Part shown: positions 13,006-25,233 of the stretch, in pieces
Position numbering within the stretch: position 1 is the stretch's first letter
How the letters are laid out: each line of letters opens with the position of its first letter
DNA from: Climacium dendroides
Taxonomy: Eukaryota > Streptophyta > Bryopsida > Hypnales > Climaciaceae
Length of the DNA stretch: 64,000 bases
Assembly (NCBI GenBank): GCA_950106755.1
Contig: OX467092.1
Span: 5,642,001 to 5,706,000, forward strand
Reading direction: 5' to 3'
The notes under the pieces: model-generated
Databases searched by the model: none
Told to the model about the DNA's origin: nothing
Seen by the model: the letters and a program-made list of their open reading frames with translations, nothing else
Made by a program: the position numbers and the translations under genes

Positions 13006-15564
13006 TTAAACCTTACTATTAAAACGAGGCTCTATTGCAAATGATATAGGATTCAAACTAAATAATCCCAATTCGCCTACAAATCCTTCAGGCAAGGACG
13101 GAAGAGCTTCACATTTCCCTTCATCTTCAATATCAAATACTTCCCCACTGTGATCCACAGTGTTGTAGATGCACAGTTGCGACTCACTGAATGGAACCAA
13201 TGCACATTCAGGATACACTTCCAAACTCCGACCGCCACGCTTTTCCTTCTTCAAAACATTCACCAGCTCGAAAGTAGTCTTCTCGTCTTCTCCTTCACTG
13301 GGAGTCCACTCAATTCTATCAACCCAGTGCTCGGTAACTGGGCCATTGTCTCGCTCGGAGAACAAAAACAACTCGCCATGGTTTTCCACCAGCTGAAGAA
13401 TCGTAGACACCGGCAAAGCTTCAGCAGTCCATTTCGTCGACCAAAGTCCTTCCACGTTGTATCCCAAGATGCCCTTCACTGTTTGATCGCCGAGCTCCAC
13501 AAATCCGATGCAGAAAATGTTGCCATTTTGAAACACACCGGACTGATATTCATTCAATGCGAAAGCTGGCCCAGGAAGATCACCCACTCTCTCCCACTGT
13601 CCAGTTCGAGAATCAAATAATTCCGTGATTCTGGACAAGCTCTCGTCACCTGTTGCAGAACTGCCTGCTACAAGTATGCGGTAGGCTTTCGAGGACTGAT
13701 CCACATACATGTGCATCAAAACAGGGTTCCGCCGATGGAGCAGCGGAGGAAGCTCCCTCCATTGTTGAGTGAGAGGATTGAAGACAACTAAGCGCTCCTC
13801 GTGCGTCGACTTGGAGAAATTCATGCACACCAGTCCCTCGTGGGCACAAAAGAGAAATTGCTTGAACAAATCCGGGTCAGGGTCACAATTGGGAGGAAGG
13901 AATGTGAGAGGAGGTAACTTTCGCCACTTGCCTTTGTGTCCGGTTGTTGACTTGGGGTTTGGATCAAACGCCGCCCACTGCCAGACTCCCTTGTGGATGA
14001 AGAAAGAGCACGCTGTCAACACAGGCATGGCCTTCAGTGAGAGCGCTTGAGTGAACTCCACGCTCTCGATCGAAGCTTTCCATCTCTTGGAGACAGACTT
14101 CAGCTTAAATATGTCTTCGTGGTCAAGGTGCTCCAGTACACGCCCCTTGACTTCAGGGAGCAAAGCGTCCAACTTATCCTCCGGCAGTTGGACGTCGACA
14201 TGTGAGGCCTGGGGTGGCAAATCCTGTAGAAAACAGCGATTGAAGAAGAGCAAAATAAGATAAACTTATGGTAAGTAACTCTGCCAAACCTCGTCCCCAA
14301 AACTCTGACACCATTTTGGCCAAGCTCGCGAGCACTGACTTAAGTTACATTCACTGGTTCTTGCCTCATGCAAGGACAAGAAGATTTTTTGGACCAGAGG
14401 CGACCCCCCTCCCTGTTCTTTCATTTAGTTTCTTGCTCTGTTTTCTTCTCTTTCAGCTCGTTCTCTGTTCATTGTCCAGCCTGTTGGCTTGGCAGCTTTG
14501 TAATTCGGTTCTTTCCTTTAATGCAGAGGGTTTCTCATCTGTTCAAAAAAAAAAAAAAAAAAAAAAAAACTTATAGTAATTTTCTTATGAAGATTTCATG
14601 AGAGGAGCTAGGGATGAGATTCCTAATAAATTTCAATACCTTGTCTAGGAAAGATGAACTCTAGTAGTATGTGTTTCACTTCATGTTACATAAGGAACAT
14701 TAAAATCTTGAAAGTGAGATCTTTTCTATTCAATACTAATTCTACCAATTGTTTTTTATGATAGAGTTTCAAGGAGTTTTTGATGCATATTGCTCAACTT
14801 TTTGCAAGAATGACAACATGATCAAAGTTTGCAATGTCCATGCCCTTGTTTATGATACTATTACTATCCAATTCCAACTTTGTGAAGGTAATCAGTGAGT
14901 TTAATTCTTGCAACATGGATGTCAATTGATTGAATGCTTCATTAAAGTAGTTAGATGGCAAATGGTTGTAAATACTAATGTACAAATCCTAAGGCTCGAT
15001 TAGTTTAATGTGACAAATGCAATAATGAAGTTTGATAATTGAGAGTATTGGAAAGATCTTTTAGAAGGTAATTAAGAAATAAGAAAATCTAATAATTTAA
15101 AAAACAAATTAAGGGGTCTAATTTTGAGTGCCAAAAACTATTATGAATTGTGTAAAGAGTATACCATTTGATTCTTCTCAATGTCTTCTTTTCTGGTATG
15201 ATCTAACAACCTATATAATAAACAGTGAAGTGAATTCCCTTGTGGATTAGGATTATTAGAAAAGTTGAAAAAGCACCTGCTTGGCATTGTGAGTTACCAC
15301 CCCGTGATGTAAGGAACATTCATCACAGAATTTCCTGCCATGTACTTCTAAAAAGAAGATCGATGCTATGGAATAGATTGATATGATGAATTCCAGAAGT
15401 TGGAGACACGATACCCCAATAAGCAACAGGACACAAGCTTTGAAGTAACAACCCGAAGTCCACCTGCAGCTGCTTATGAGCCCGTGCTCTCTACACCGTG
15501 TAGCGCCACCATCGTCGCCTGGAGCTGCAGATGTCCTGAGGAGCGCCATCTTTGAGGAGATCAT
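13006..15564 (-). CDS. F-box 1: F-box/beta-propeller protein with hydrophobic N-terminal exon
   Basis: Predicted exons: 15,564-15,277 (96 codons) and 14,223-13,006 (405 codons plus stop), total 501 residues. The donor (AAGCAG|GTGC) and acceptor (TTTTCTACAG|GATTTG) are both phase 0. Exon 2 encodes the F-box (about 115-155: LLPEVKGRVLEHL, then SVSKRWK) and a C-terminal propeller-like domain with FNPLTQQWRELPPL and FDSRTGQWERV blade motifs. F-box proteins bind SKP1 and bring substrates to SCF ubiquitin ligases. Exon 1 holds a hydrophobic stretch at about residues 43-72, resembling a membrane anchor. Compared with its paralogs, exon 2 is intact except for one lost Glu in the VEEGLW motif. Exon 2 is well supported; the exon 1 link rests on splice signals and matching phase alone. 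The 1,053-bp intron contains a retroposon. Confidence 0.75.
14275..14566 (+). mobile_element. polyA retroposon (LINE-tail or SINE-like) in F-box 1 intron
   Basis: The body ends in 25 A residues (14,545-14,569, overlapping the downstream duplication). It is flanked by a 13-bp target duplication with one mismatch: AAACTTATGGTAA (14,262-14,274) and AAACTTATAGTAA (14,567-14,579). PolyA plus a long target duplication is the mark of L1-type target-primed insertion. The pyrimidine-rich 3' end is consistent with a 5'-truncated LINE, but no reverse transcriptase is present. It lies antisense to F-box 1. Confidence 0.8.
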
Positions 15565-15814
15565 ATTAACGTAATTCCGGAGCTACCTGCAAAGCAAACT
15601 TGGGCGTACGTACCGTACGTCGGCTAGATCGATCTCTCAAGCTTACATGCAATTGGACTGAAGATCTCGATGAAGTGCCCAGATTTTCGATTTTCTAAGC
15701 GACGAGCAAAACCTGGACTCTTCGATGAGTGACAATAGTCACACAGTCACGAACTCAAGCGCGCACGTGTAGTGTCATGCAGGACCGTAAATCCCAGAAA
15801 GTTCGATTGAGAAT

Positions 15815-16292
15815 GCGGGCGAGAATGATCGAGTGAATTCCTGTGAGGACTGAAATGCTCTGTTATGGTCGAGAGAATTCCTATGAGGACTGAAGTGCCC
15901 AGATTTTCGATTTTCTAATGCTCTGGAAAGATCGAAAGCATTCCTATGAGGACTGAAAGTCTGAAATGCTCTGTAATGGTCGAGAGAATTCCTACAAAGC
16001 CTGGAATACCAATGCTCTGGAAAGATCCTATGAGGACTGAAAAGCTCTGTAATGGTCGAGAGAATTCCTACAAAGCCTGGAATACCAATGCTCTGGAAAG
16101 ATCCTATGAGGACTGAAAAGCTCTGTAATGATCGAGAGAATTTCTATAAAGCCTGGAAAACTAATGCTCTGGAAAGATCGAGATGAGGGCTGAAATGCTC
16201 TGTAATGATCGAGAGTATTCCTATGAAGCCTGGAAAACTAATGCTCTGGAAAGATCGAGAGCATTCCTATGAGGACTGAAATGCTCTGGAAT
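15815..16292. repeat. minisatellite, about 76-bp unit, 4-6 copies
   Basis: Direct repeats with the landmarks CTGTAATGGTCGAGAG and GCTCTGGAAAGATC. Period is 76, 76, 77 bp at 15,971, 16,047, 16,123 and 16,200; degenerate copies extend to the left. It lies 250-730 bp upstream of the F-box 1 ATG and could include promoter DNA. Confidence 0.85.
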
Positions 16293-17981
16293 TGCAAATC
16301 TGAACGACAACGATAAACTTATAAACTTATCACGCGCTAGCTTAACTATAAGCAGGACATGACTCGTCGGGGAACGGCGTGCATCCTATGGAATGTGAGA
16401 ATGCGATTTCATCCTATGCGCGTTCTTAAGAAGCACCGATTCGGATTCTTAATGCATTATGGGATAGTGAATTATGAAAGTCTGTACCGACATAAATAAA
16501 AATAATGTTCAGAAGCTTCGTCGACAGTTTCGTGAAAAGTTACGACTCAGGCGCCAAAATTGAATTTTCCAGGTCAGATTCTCAGGGGTCCACTCCACGC
16601 TATTCACAAGATGACATGTGGGTGTTTTTTTTACAAAAATAAAAAATGGCTTAATTTCTGCCAAAGTTTGCCCTTCACGTGGGGTAACTCTATAAGTAAT
16701 GTAAAGTCATCTCTAGGTGAACAACTACTGAGGGGAACACAATAAACACTCAAAATCATAACATTATTCAACAATGAAGCTCGGATCTCATCTAAACCCA
16801 TGTGAGTCTAAGCAATAATTAATAATTTAATCTCCAAATGTTGTTTTAAGAACCATACACATTAGATGAGATTTAGTTTCTCTATAGGGCTGCAAGTTTC
16901 TCTATGTTTCCAAACTTTGGGAATTTAGCTATAGTGGCAATTTGATGTAACAAAACGATTGTCACTTCAAATAAGAAGAAGAAGAATATTTTTAATTTTT
17001 TAATTTTTTAATATTTTAAAAATCTGGCCAATAGTGGTTGGTTTCCAACACAAGGAATAGGCTTGAAACAGCCTTCTTTAAGAATGCAGCTCAAAATCAT
17101 CTAATGTTCCCTTTGAACTCCATCTAGTTAGAAAGTAGATTAGGACATTACTTGTTGAATGCGCAAAGAAATGCATTGGACATTTGTATAAAATATTGAT
17201 GGATTCGTAATAGTGTACTATATTTTACAAAGAGAATAAAAATCAACCATTGGTCTAAGAATTTCCTTTGTTTGTAGAATCAATATATATAGAAAATTTT
17301 AATACTTATATCAATTTTTTAATATTTTTAAAATAGGAAGAGCTTGGAATTTCTAAATTAAAAAGGATTTTAACACTTCTAGCAAAATTTCATATTTTCA
17401 ATATTTCAAAGTTAGAAGAATTTTAGCATATAAAAATAATGGAAAAAATGGTGAATTTTCAAAAAAATTTACTTCTAAATTGATTTTCAAAAGGTTTACA
17501 AAGATTGTAATTTCACGTTTGAGTAATTTCAAATAATCATATACAACATCTTATTTTTTGGTGTAAACATCAAAGTAGTTGAGAAAGTTAAAATACCCTA
17601 TATAGTACAAGTTGTACAAACTTTTGGCATCATGATATTTTGAAAGTCTCTTCTTCACAAGAAATTATGTTCTTTCACTACTACAAATCCACCATAGTCA
17701 TAAATGTTTTGTGTTGAATTTGTATTAAAGCTAAAGCAAATTGCATTGAAACTAACATAAAATCAATACAAAACCATTTCAGCCCATGGGATATTTGCAC
17801 TAAAGTTTTTTTCTTGATATGTTTTTTAGTTTGAAAATTTATAAGAAACTTTAAAAATTAAATGTAATCAAATTTTTATTTTACATGAATATCTAAAACT
17901 TGTATATATTTATTTTTCTAATAATATTTCATTAAAAGCTATTGAAAATGTAATTTTAATGGATTCAAGTATTTATCTCAA
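16293..17981. other. intergenic DNA upstream of F-box 1
   Basis: The first 250 bp are of balanced composition, the rest is AT-rich. CACTACTACAAATCC at 17,678 resembles a CACTA-type terminus, but no partner end was found. No gene. Confidence 0.4.
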
Positions 17982-19181
17982 CCTCTAAAGGACCAAGGCC
18001 ATTTTTCTACCAAAATCCACTCAAAACTGTTATTTATGTTGTGTTCACTCTACAAAATTAAAAGAAAATATTTTTTTAGAATCTAACCGTAGGATCTTGT
18101 ACTTTACTTGTTTAAGATCATATGGTAAAAATTAATGAAGTTTGACCATATAGAATTGGAAGATATTAGTATACAAAGTTGAAAAATAATTTTTTTTTGA
18201 ATACTAGACTGCAATATCAAATGACTTTGACTGCCATTTGTAGAAAAAATTTGCACTATGGACTTTGGATTAAAAAAAATCTGTACTGAAGAATTAGAAT
18301 GAAAGTCTAGAAAAAAAATTTCAAAAAACAAATGTTTGATTTTTATATTTGAAAATTATTAAGTAGAAGTAGGTCCAAGATTGAAATAAAAACTAAATCA
18401 TTAATAGCTCTAAGATGGAATTGAAACACAATGAACTCAACATTGAGATTGTTTTAGGAAGCAAAATTAACCTTGTCAAACAATTTTTTTGAAAAACTAT
18501 GAATAGTGCATTCAAAAATGAATCTTATGCAATATTTTTTCAAGAAGATGTTTAGATTGCTTGAAAAACAAGATTGTTCATAACTTTCACATTACTAATT
18601 CAAATGGAACGAATCAAAGATTCATATGTAGACAAAAATAAGATCTATAAGAATTTTTTTTTTAAAATTATTTCAAATTTTTGTGGATTTATTTTTCTAC
18701 CTAGCGAAATGAAATTTATATTTGGAATGGCATAAATTTTTATTCCAAGCACTGATTGAAACAAAAATTATATTTCCACTAAGCCAATAAGTTTTTTTAT
18801 CTTATCAAAAAATTTCAAAAAGTTTTACCAAAAATTGAGGTCATAAGAACCTAAACCTATTCAAACTCCTCTAAGTCCCATGAGGATAGTCATCACAAAG
18901 TTTAGACCCTAAGGTTTGTCAACAATTATCATGTAATTATCGTTGTTTCATGGGTTTGCACATTAATTACAATTTATTGCATCAATACAATGCATTACTT
19001 TGCATTGTCACGATACAATTGTAAGTAATGCATTGTAACAATGCAATAACAATACGAAATATTGCATTGTAATGATGCTATAAATTGTAATTAATGTGCG
19101 AACCTATGAAACAATGATAACCACATGATAACTATTGACATAGGCTCTTAACTTTGTGATGAACTTTTCGTCTTTTAGAAG
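17982..19181. mobile_element. TTAA-family element with a nested foldback MITE
   Basis: Left end CCTCTAAAGGACCAAGGCC after TCAA (decayed TTAA). The right end reads, on the opposite strand, CTTCTAAAAGACG, followed by TTAA at 19,182-19,185. The interior aligns with 9,519-10,578, 33,600-34,340, 38,985-39,716 and 62,350-63,282. A 271-bp foldback element sits 20 bp from the right end. Confidence 0.6.
18891..19161. mobile_element. foldback MITE, copy 1 (CATCACAAAG termini)
   Basis: Near-palindromic element. Both ends read CATCACAAAGTT inward, and the inverted repeats run for about 80 bp. A second copy is at 54,963-55,261. No clear target duplication; superfamily unknown. Confidence 0.85.
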
Positions 19182-19185
19182 TTAA

Positions 19186-19690
19186 TTTGAAGTATTAAAA
19201 TTGTAGCAAATAATTGAAAATGTACAATGAATAGTATAATCAAAATACATTCTTAATGAAGCCAATTGGCATAAATACCAATTAGAACCTTTTAGATACT
19301 TCTAGAACCTTCTATTGAACTTTTTTGAAGTTTTAAAATATTGCAAAATGTTCAAATATCTTCTAGAATTTTTCTTGAACCTCCTAGATACTTCTATTGT
19401 CTTTTAGGATCTCCACTAGAATCTTCTTGAACTGTCAAATTTGTTTTTGGAGCCTCTTGAAACCTTCAAAAACCTACTAGAAACATTCATAGTCTTCTAC
19501 AATCTTCTAGGAACTTCAAGAAATGTTTAGTCTTGTAAAGCAATAATTTTAAATTTTGTGTATTTTGTAGAAGCTTTTAGAAAAAATTCATAGGTTTTGA
19601 AAAACATCCCTAGACACTTACCAACGGATCCCAAAATTATCAACAAAATTAAAGGACATACACACCTGGCTTTAGTGAAAGAATAGTGTT
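19186..19690. other. F-box-associated 3' flank segment
   Basis: AT-rich; 19,510-19,640 is similar to 35,820-35,935 downstream of F-box 3 (shared landmarks: AAACATCC and ACTTACCAA). The similarity breaks near 19,640 and resumes near 24,570, on the other side of the PIF/Harbinger element. Confidence 0.5.
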
Positions 19691-20604
19691 GCCTTAATGA
19701 AGCAATCAAAGCACGTTGACATATAAATAAAAAAAGGCGTTGGTTGGGGGGGGCATAGCTATGGCGGAAGTTGTTGGTACATTCAGTCACCAGTTGTCTG
19801 TTGTTCACATATGCCATGCCAAATTCAACAAAAGTTTTGTCATGAAACTTGGAGGACAGCAATAGGTGTCAGAGATTCACACCAACCACAACGTGAGTAG
19901 CCTCTCCAAGCTATCTAAGACTTCTGCGACTTCTCAATGAAGCTTCACATCATTTGTGCAAGATTGGTTGTGAAGTTCAGAGCACGCATACTTTGTTCTT
20001 CGAAAATTCATTTGAGCGATAAGCCATGTCGACTCCTACTCTCTGCGTTCAATACATGTCTCCCTAGCATGCGTAGTCGATTGGAATGCAAGTTTCATAC
20101 CAGACCATCACGATAGTAGAGCAGCTTTACATGGAGGCGGAACTGCATATCGACGTTGTTGTCAAGTGTGCATTCAATGCTACAAAATGGCCTTAGGTAA
20201 TTCAGTCATCCTCTCCATCACTTGACGCACTTTGAATTTCATAGGAAGTAAGGTCAAAGTTGATCAGAAGTTAATCTTGGAGGTCCTCAAGTTGTTGAAC
20301 TACGTACTTATCTACAACGTAGGAAGACAGCATGAGTAGAAAACATAGTACTTGAAAACAATGACATCCATTTTCATTGTCTGCTATGCACGTACCTTGC
20401 ATCACAATCAGATCATGCATTTCATCTCCGTAAATGGATTTTTTTGAAAATCCCGTTGACATGTTGGCCATGGCATCCGTAATTTTGATCTTGCTACTTG
20501 GAACTCACCGGTCTTTCCTTGTTTGCAATGGGGAGGTGACCTTGAATGATAGCAACAACAGATCTACATTGTGAATTGATTTAGAAGGTCTGTCATCTTT
20601 GCAC

Positions 20605-21729
20605 ATGGTAGATGCCACTCACGTTGCCTTGCATCATTTGCAAATGTGGAGCGCGTTTGCAGCCATCGAAGATGATCTTGGCTTCTGGGTGAAACCGAGA
20701 TTGATGACATGGTTCTCACACTTTCTCCTTCAAGAGTATGAGGACGAGCATTGGATTCAAATGTTTCAAATGACCAAGAGATCTGTCCTCATTCTTGTAA
20801 GTCTTCTTCACCCTTCGATCAAGAAGAAGAATACAAGGTATCATTTAGTTGTTCCTGTCATTGTACGATTGGCTTGTTCTCTTTTCAAATTGAGCCGCAG
20901 TGCCAGTTTTTTGGTGTATAGCGAACTTTTCATTGTGGGTTAAAGTACAATGTGTGTCATGTTGCATGATGTGGTACACGCCATTAACATTGTCATGTGC
21001 AAAGAAATGTTGTGGCCAAGTGGAGAAAATGTATTGAGAATAGCTGCAAATTTTCAACAACTTTGTGGACTATCAGGTGTGGTTGGAGCGATTGACGGAA
21101 CGCAAATTTCCATAATCAAACCTAGGTACGGCTCGACTGACTATTACTACTTTAAATTGGGTGGTTATTCAATGAATTGTCAAACTGTCGTAAATAGCTC
21201 CAAAAGATTCATCGATTTGTACGTGGGCATGCTGAGTTCTACAAACGACGCCCATATGCTACAGCGATCCATGCTCTATCAAAGAAGGCAACAAAATTTA
21301 CTATGGGATGTGGGGCACACGTTCTCTAGTTTCTCACCTTACCTGCTTGGCGATGTCGACTATCCTCTGCTACCTTGGATCATGGTGCCTCATCAACAAC
21401 ATCAACAGTTGTCCGTGCTTAACCGTTTATCCAACAAGAAGATGAGTAAGGGATGATGTGTTGTCGAACATGCGTTTGGATTGTTGAAGCAATCCTTCAA
21501 AGAGTTAGAAGTCAAATGTGGCTAAATGGAGCTAAATGTGGCTTTTTTGCCTAGTGTAGTCTTCTGTTGTTGCCTTCTTCATAATTTATTGCTCAAACAA
21601 AATCATGAAGAAGTCAAGAGACTTTTAAAAATGAACAGAGTAGTGTTGATGAGACTGAGCCAACTCAAGTACAGGAATGTGAGCATCCTCTCAGCGATGA
21701 GAGCGACTACTTCGCAGTTGCTTCTATGA
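20605..21729 (+). pseudogene. PIF/Harbinger (DDE_Tnp_4-type) transposase, three internal stops
   Basis: One continuous frame is interrupted by TAA at 20,941, TGA at 21,454 and TAA at 21,523, without frameshift. The first catalytic Asp lies in GAIDGTQI, the second in the LLGDVDYPLLPWIMVP region and the Glu in VVEHAFGLLKQ, so the triad is still recognisable. The hydrophobic LLHNLLL near the end is typical of the family's C-terminus. The protein would cut and move the element in the nucleus together with its Myb-like partner. As it stands it cannot make full-length protein. Upstream coding sequence may extend further left, but I could not trace it. Confidence 0.8.
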
Positions 21730-22145
21730 AAAGACGACAGTTGACAATTTACTTGGTTGATCAACAAGTTATGCCCATGTGAAAACTTCGACTCCTCACA
21801 ATTGGATTTTTTTAATATGTACATATATGTACTTTATTATAGAGTCAACATAGATTTTTTTTTTGGGTCCAAAGGCTACATACATTGCAAAGCAGCTCAG
21901 TCGAGTTCTTCCTACCAATATCAAAATTGTCTCTACAAAAAGTAAAAATAGTTTCAGTGTTGTGTCCCTCCTTGCTTGCTCCGAAGTCATATGTAGCTTG
22001 TCTATGCTAGTACTGTGCCACATGCCGACACTCAGTCTACTCTAGAAAAGAGCACGAGTCAGCATTTAAGAGTCAGTTGGTTCATCCGATGCTTCTTCAA
22101 TGCTAGCACAAGTTGCGAAGGGTGGGTCCACCAATGTGCGCATGT

Positions 22146-23317
22146 CTAGAAGCTCATGACTCTTTCCATGGTTGGTGCTATCTCTAATTGTTGTGAAAAA
22201 AAACAAAAGCCGGCGCCAATAACGTCTGAGAGATTAGAAAAGCATTGCACTACCTCGGACTGTTTGTCAATGGAAAGGTGAGTGTTGTCATTGGTCACGC
22301 AAACTACATCTTGGATTTGCTTGTCTTTGTCCCATTGGTAGTTCATTTGGTCACCGAACAACTGCACTTGAACATTGATCTTCAACTTTTCTAGGTCACG
22401 ACTAGCGGAAGCCATTTTTTTGAATTGTTCTACCATTGCTTAACTAGTCTCTTTAGTGGCTTTAGTGATCAGGGCATGTCCCAATAGGTTCTTTCTCCGC
22501 ACTCCAGTATTTCCAACCCGAGTGCATCCACTTCCAACTCGAGTGCATCCACTTTCTTCACCTATGCCACTAGAAGTGAGCACCACTAGAGTGACACCAA
22601 CGGGGAGATTGTTCCTCCGATGCTGTGGAAGCCTCGTGGGATGACTGTCTGCATGTTGACCTTAGAAAGAGGGTTGTTCTCCACTGCCTTCGACGGATGA
22701 TTCAGTGGGAACATCCATAGATTTTTTGAACACATGGACTAAAAAAGAGTAATCGAGATCTGTTATATTTTCAGTTTCTTGGTGGACGTTTTCATCAATG
22801 GTTATTGGTGTGTGATAGTTGGTGTCTTCGGTTGACAAACTGTCCCTCATGTGTCTTGGTGTGACGTTCAGCCGCAAAGTGAAGCAATTGTGCATGGCAT
22901 AGAACACATCTCATACAAAAAATTTAGGCAATCCTTCTCTCTTGTGCTCCAATGTTGTGAGATCCCAGTAGTCTGGCGCGTTAGTGCCACTTTGTGCAAG
23001 GTAATCTGCAATTCGCTTGTATTCAGGTGTAAGTAGGTTCCATTTGCTCTTACAACTGCGGCATCACGTTGACAAAGTGAATAGTTTGCCTTCATGACAA
23101 GATTGCTAACACGAAGCGACTTCCACATGTCTGAATTCATTAGATGTCGTACATCGAGCGTGTTTGCTTCTTTAAGGAAAAGAGAGTGCTTTGTAGCAAT
23201 GAGCGCATGAATCTCAGACGCCTGCCAATTTGGGCCTCTCTCCTTTCTTTGTCGTTTTAAGGGACTACCCGCCTCAGTAATGTTTTGTGTGCACGGAAGT
23301 TGATGTAGAGATGGCAT
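22146..23317 (-). pseudogene. Myb/SANT-like partner protein of PIF/Harbinger, frameshifted
   Basis: The N-terminal part (23,317 to about 22,890) has basic KRQRKERGPNWQASEIHALI, the start of a trihelix-like Myb/SANT domain, then MWKSLRVSNLVMKAN. Coding continues in another frame from 22,907, with overlap at 22,868-22,907 (a frameshift), and ends in a fragment at 22,436-22,146. In the family this second protein binds the subterminal DNA and aids nuclear import of the transposase. The spacing and the tail-to-tail layout with the transposase support the assignment. It is broken by one frameshift and at least one stop. Confidence 0.65.
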
Positions 23318-24569
23318 TGGCAATGCCTACACTACTTGTACATGTTTTGTTGCCATACAAAAACCTACATGAATTATTCAACAATCATCGATCAAAAAGA
23401 AGAATACAAGTCAAACTAGAGAAGCTATAAGTTATTCAAACAATTACTTGAAGAAGGAAAAAATATGCAAAAAGGGAAGTGCAACAACGCAAAAAATACC
23501 ATAAACTAATTTATAACAACACATGCTCCGTTGCAGTACTCGAATATACAGGAACGATTCAACAATACAATGTGATAAAGGCAACACATGTTATGCCGCA
23601 TGCTAGGGGAGCTTTACAATTCTCATCAAGATTGTAAAGAAAGGAAAAAAATTGCACAAAGGCGAGCGCAGCTGCAATGAGGAATATAGTAAACCGATTA
23701 TTACCTTGCATTGACGTTGGGGCTGGCCCTCTAGCAGCTACAGTCAAATACACACCTTTAGTATCTATATGGATGACATCAGGACGCTAGAGAATACATG
23801 TACAGCAGTCATCCGAAAGTCTGATACAACAGGACTTGATTCCTGACTCACATGTGACAATCATACCATTGTCCAAAAAAATTCCACTACATTGATGACT
23901 CACCGACAGAAGAGTTCGAATTGGACAAAGTTGCATGCTTGTCGATATTGGTGCATTGGCGATTTAGCATGATGTATGCTTTCTTCAAATACAGGCAAAT
24001 GATATCCACCATACAAGCGATATACAAATTTTGACAGAATCCAAGCAATCAGAGAATGCAACATCAAAATCTCATGAAAAGCTAGTTAACTCGGTGAATT
24101 CAGGTTGACAGTGAATTCAGTAGAGAAAGTGTGAGGGAATCAAATGAGGTGGGTAGATCTGGTAAGGGCAGCTGCTATTTGTACAAAATTCTTTTCTTGT
24201 CGTGGCCGTCACAATTCAAGTGACTTGTACCTGTCCATTGCTTGGCATCACAATGACAACTCGTCTACAAGATAGAATTGTTGTTCTAATTTAATTGCCA
24301 CGCATCTAGCTCATTATCTTAATCTGAAGAACTCTCTCGAAATCTTCGTGTCATTTGATTCTAACTCCAACTTAATTAGCGTTGTTAAGCATTGCATTAA
24401 AAAAAGATTTCCTACTAATAGCAGCTGTAACCACCGCTTTTCTGCATACTAGCTCACAATACATGTAGGCTTGGCGTTCCCGTACTTCCCACAATCTGAA
24501 TGCTCTGGGAATTTGCATGCTCCCAGTGCTTGCTAAGGCCCTTTTTAGCATCAAGTGTGAAAACCCCTT

Positions 24570-25233
24570 TCTATTGAAACTTATATGATTGTTCCTTCTA
24601 ACCACACAAACACTAGATATTGGATATAAGACACAAATAGATTTACAACTTAACATACAACTATACCACCAATGTCACAATCATGAAATGAATACAAAAC
24701 AAACATAAGAAAATTCACAAGACAAACATTTGAATATTTACCAATACCAAGTGGATCATAATCACTAATGACTAAACATGTGAGGTTGTATATTTAAACA
24801 CTCAAATTAAAAGTTGCTAAAGTAGGGATGTTAAGAGGAGATTTCAATGTCTTGGTGGATTGTCCTTCACAAACATAAAGAGTAATGAGAAATGAAGAAT
24901 ATTTGAAAAAATGGATGTTAGGCTAAATGGTGGTGAGATTCAACATTGTTGAATTAAACAATTAGATGATATATAATAATTTCCTCTATAATTAAGGATA
25001 ATTGCTATCCTTGCAAATGATATAGGCCTTTCACAAGTTATCAAAGATACACAATAGCTATCTATGTTGATGTGACCTACTTAGTAAAGAAAAAATCTTG
25101 AAACACTAACTTTATTGATGATAATCTCAATGCCAAACTTATTTAATTTTCTTGTAGTCTTTGAAGTTGCTAAAGAATTTCAAAGAATTTTTAAAATGCA
25201 ACAATATTATGTTTCATTTGCTTGTAATTTTTG
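24570..25233. other. 3' flank of F-box 2
   Basis: AT-rich, no gene. Similar to the flank of F-box 1 (11,640-12,340), and at its left end to that of F-box 3 (35,960-36,060). Confidence 0.5.

Larger units (their letters stand above)
19691..24539. mobile_element. degraded PIF/Harbinger element (about 4.8 kb)
   Basis: It contains the two genes typical of PIF/Harbinger: a DDE transposase (+) and a Myb/SANT-like gene (-), arranged tail to tail. Candidate terminal inverted repeats: 19,691-19,715 (GCCTTAATGAAGCAATC...) and 24,515-24,539 on the opposite strand (GCCTTAGCAAGCACTGG...), roughly two thirds identical. The exact ends and the 3-bp target duplication are uncertain. The flanking F-box 3' DNA is continuous in the F-box 3 copy, which supports an insertion here. 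Confidence 0.7.

Noticed and set aside
13150..14263. Plus-strand open frames of 60-157 codons opposite F-box 1, repeated opposite F-box 2 and 3
   Set aside because: They are antisense shadows of a conserved coding sequence; they match no known proteins and differ where the sense protein is conserved.
12489..16292. CRISPR-like array
   Set aside because: The repeats are long, contiguous and without unique spacers; this is a plant nuclear minisatellite.
17678..17820. CACTA-type MITE starting CACTACTACAAATCC
   Set aside because: No matching opposite end or target duplication could be found.
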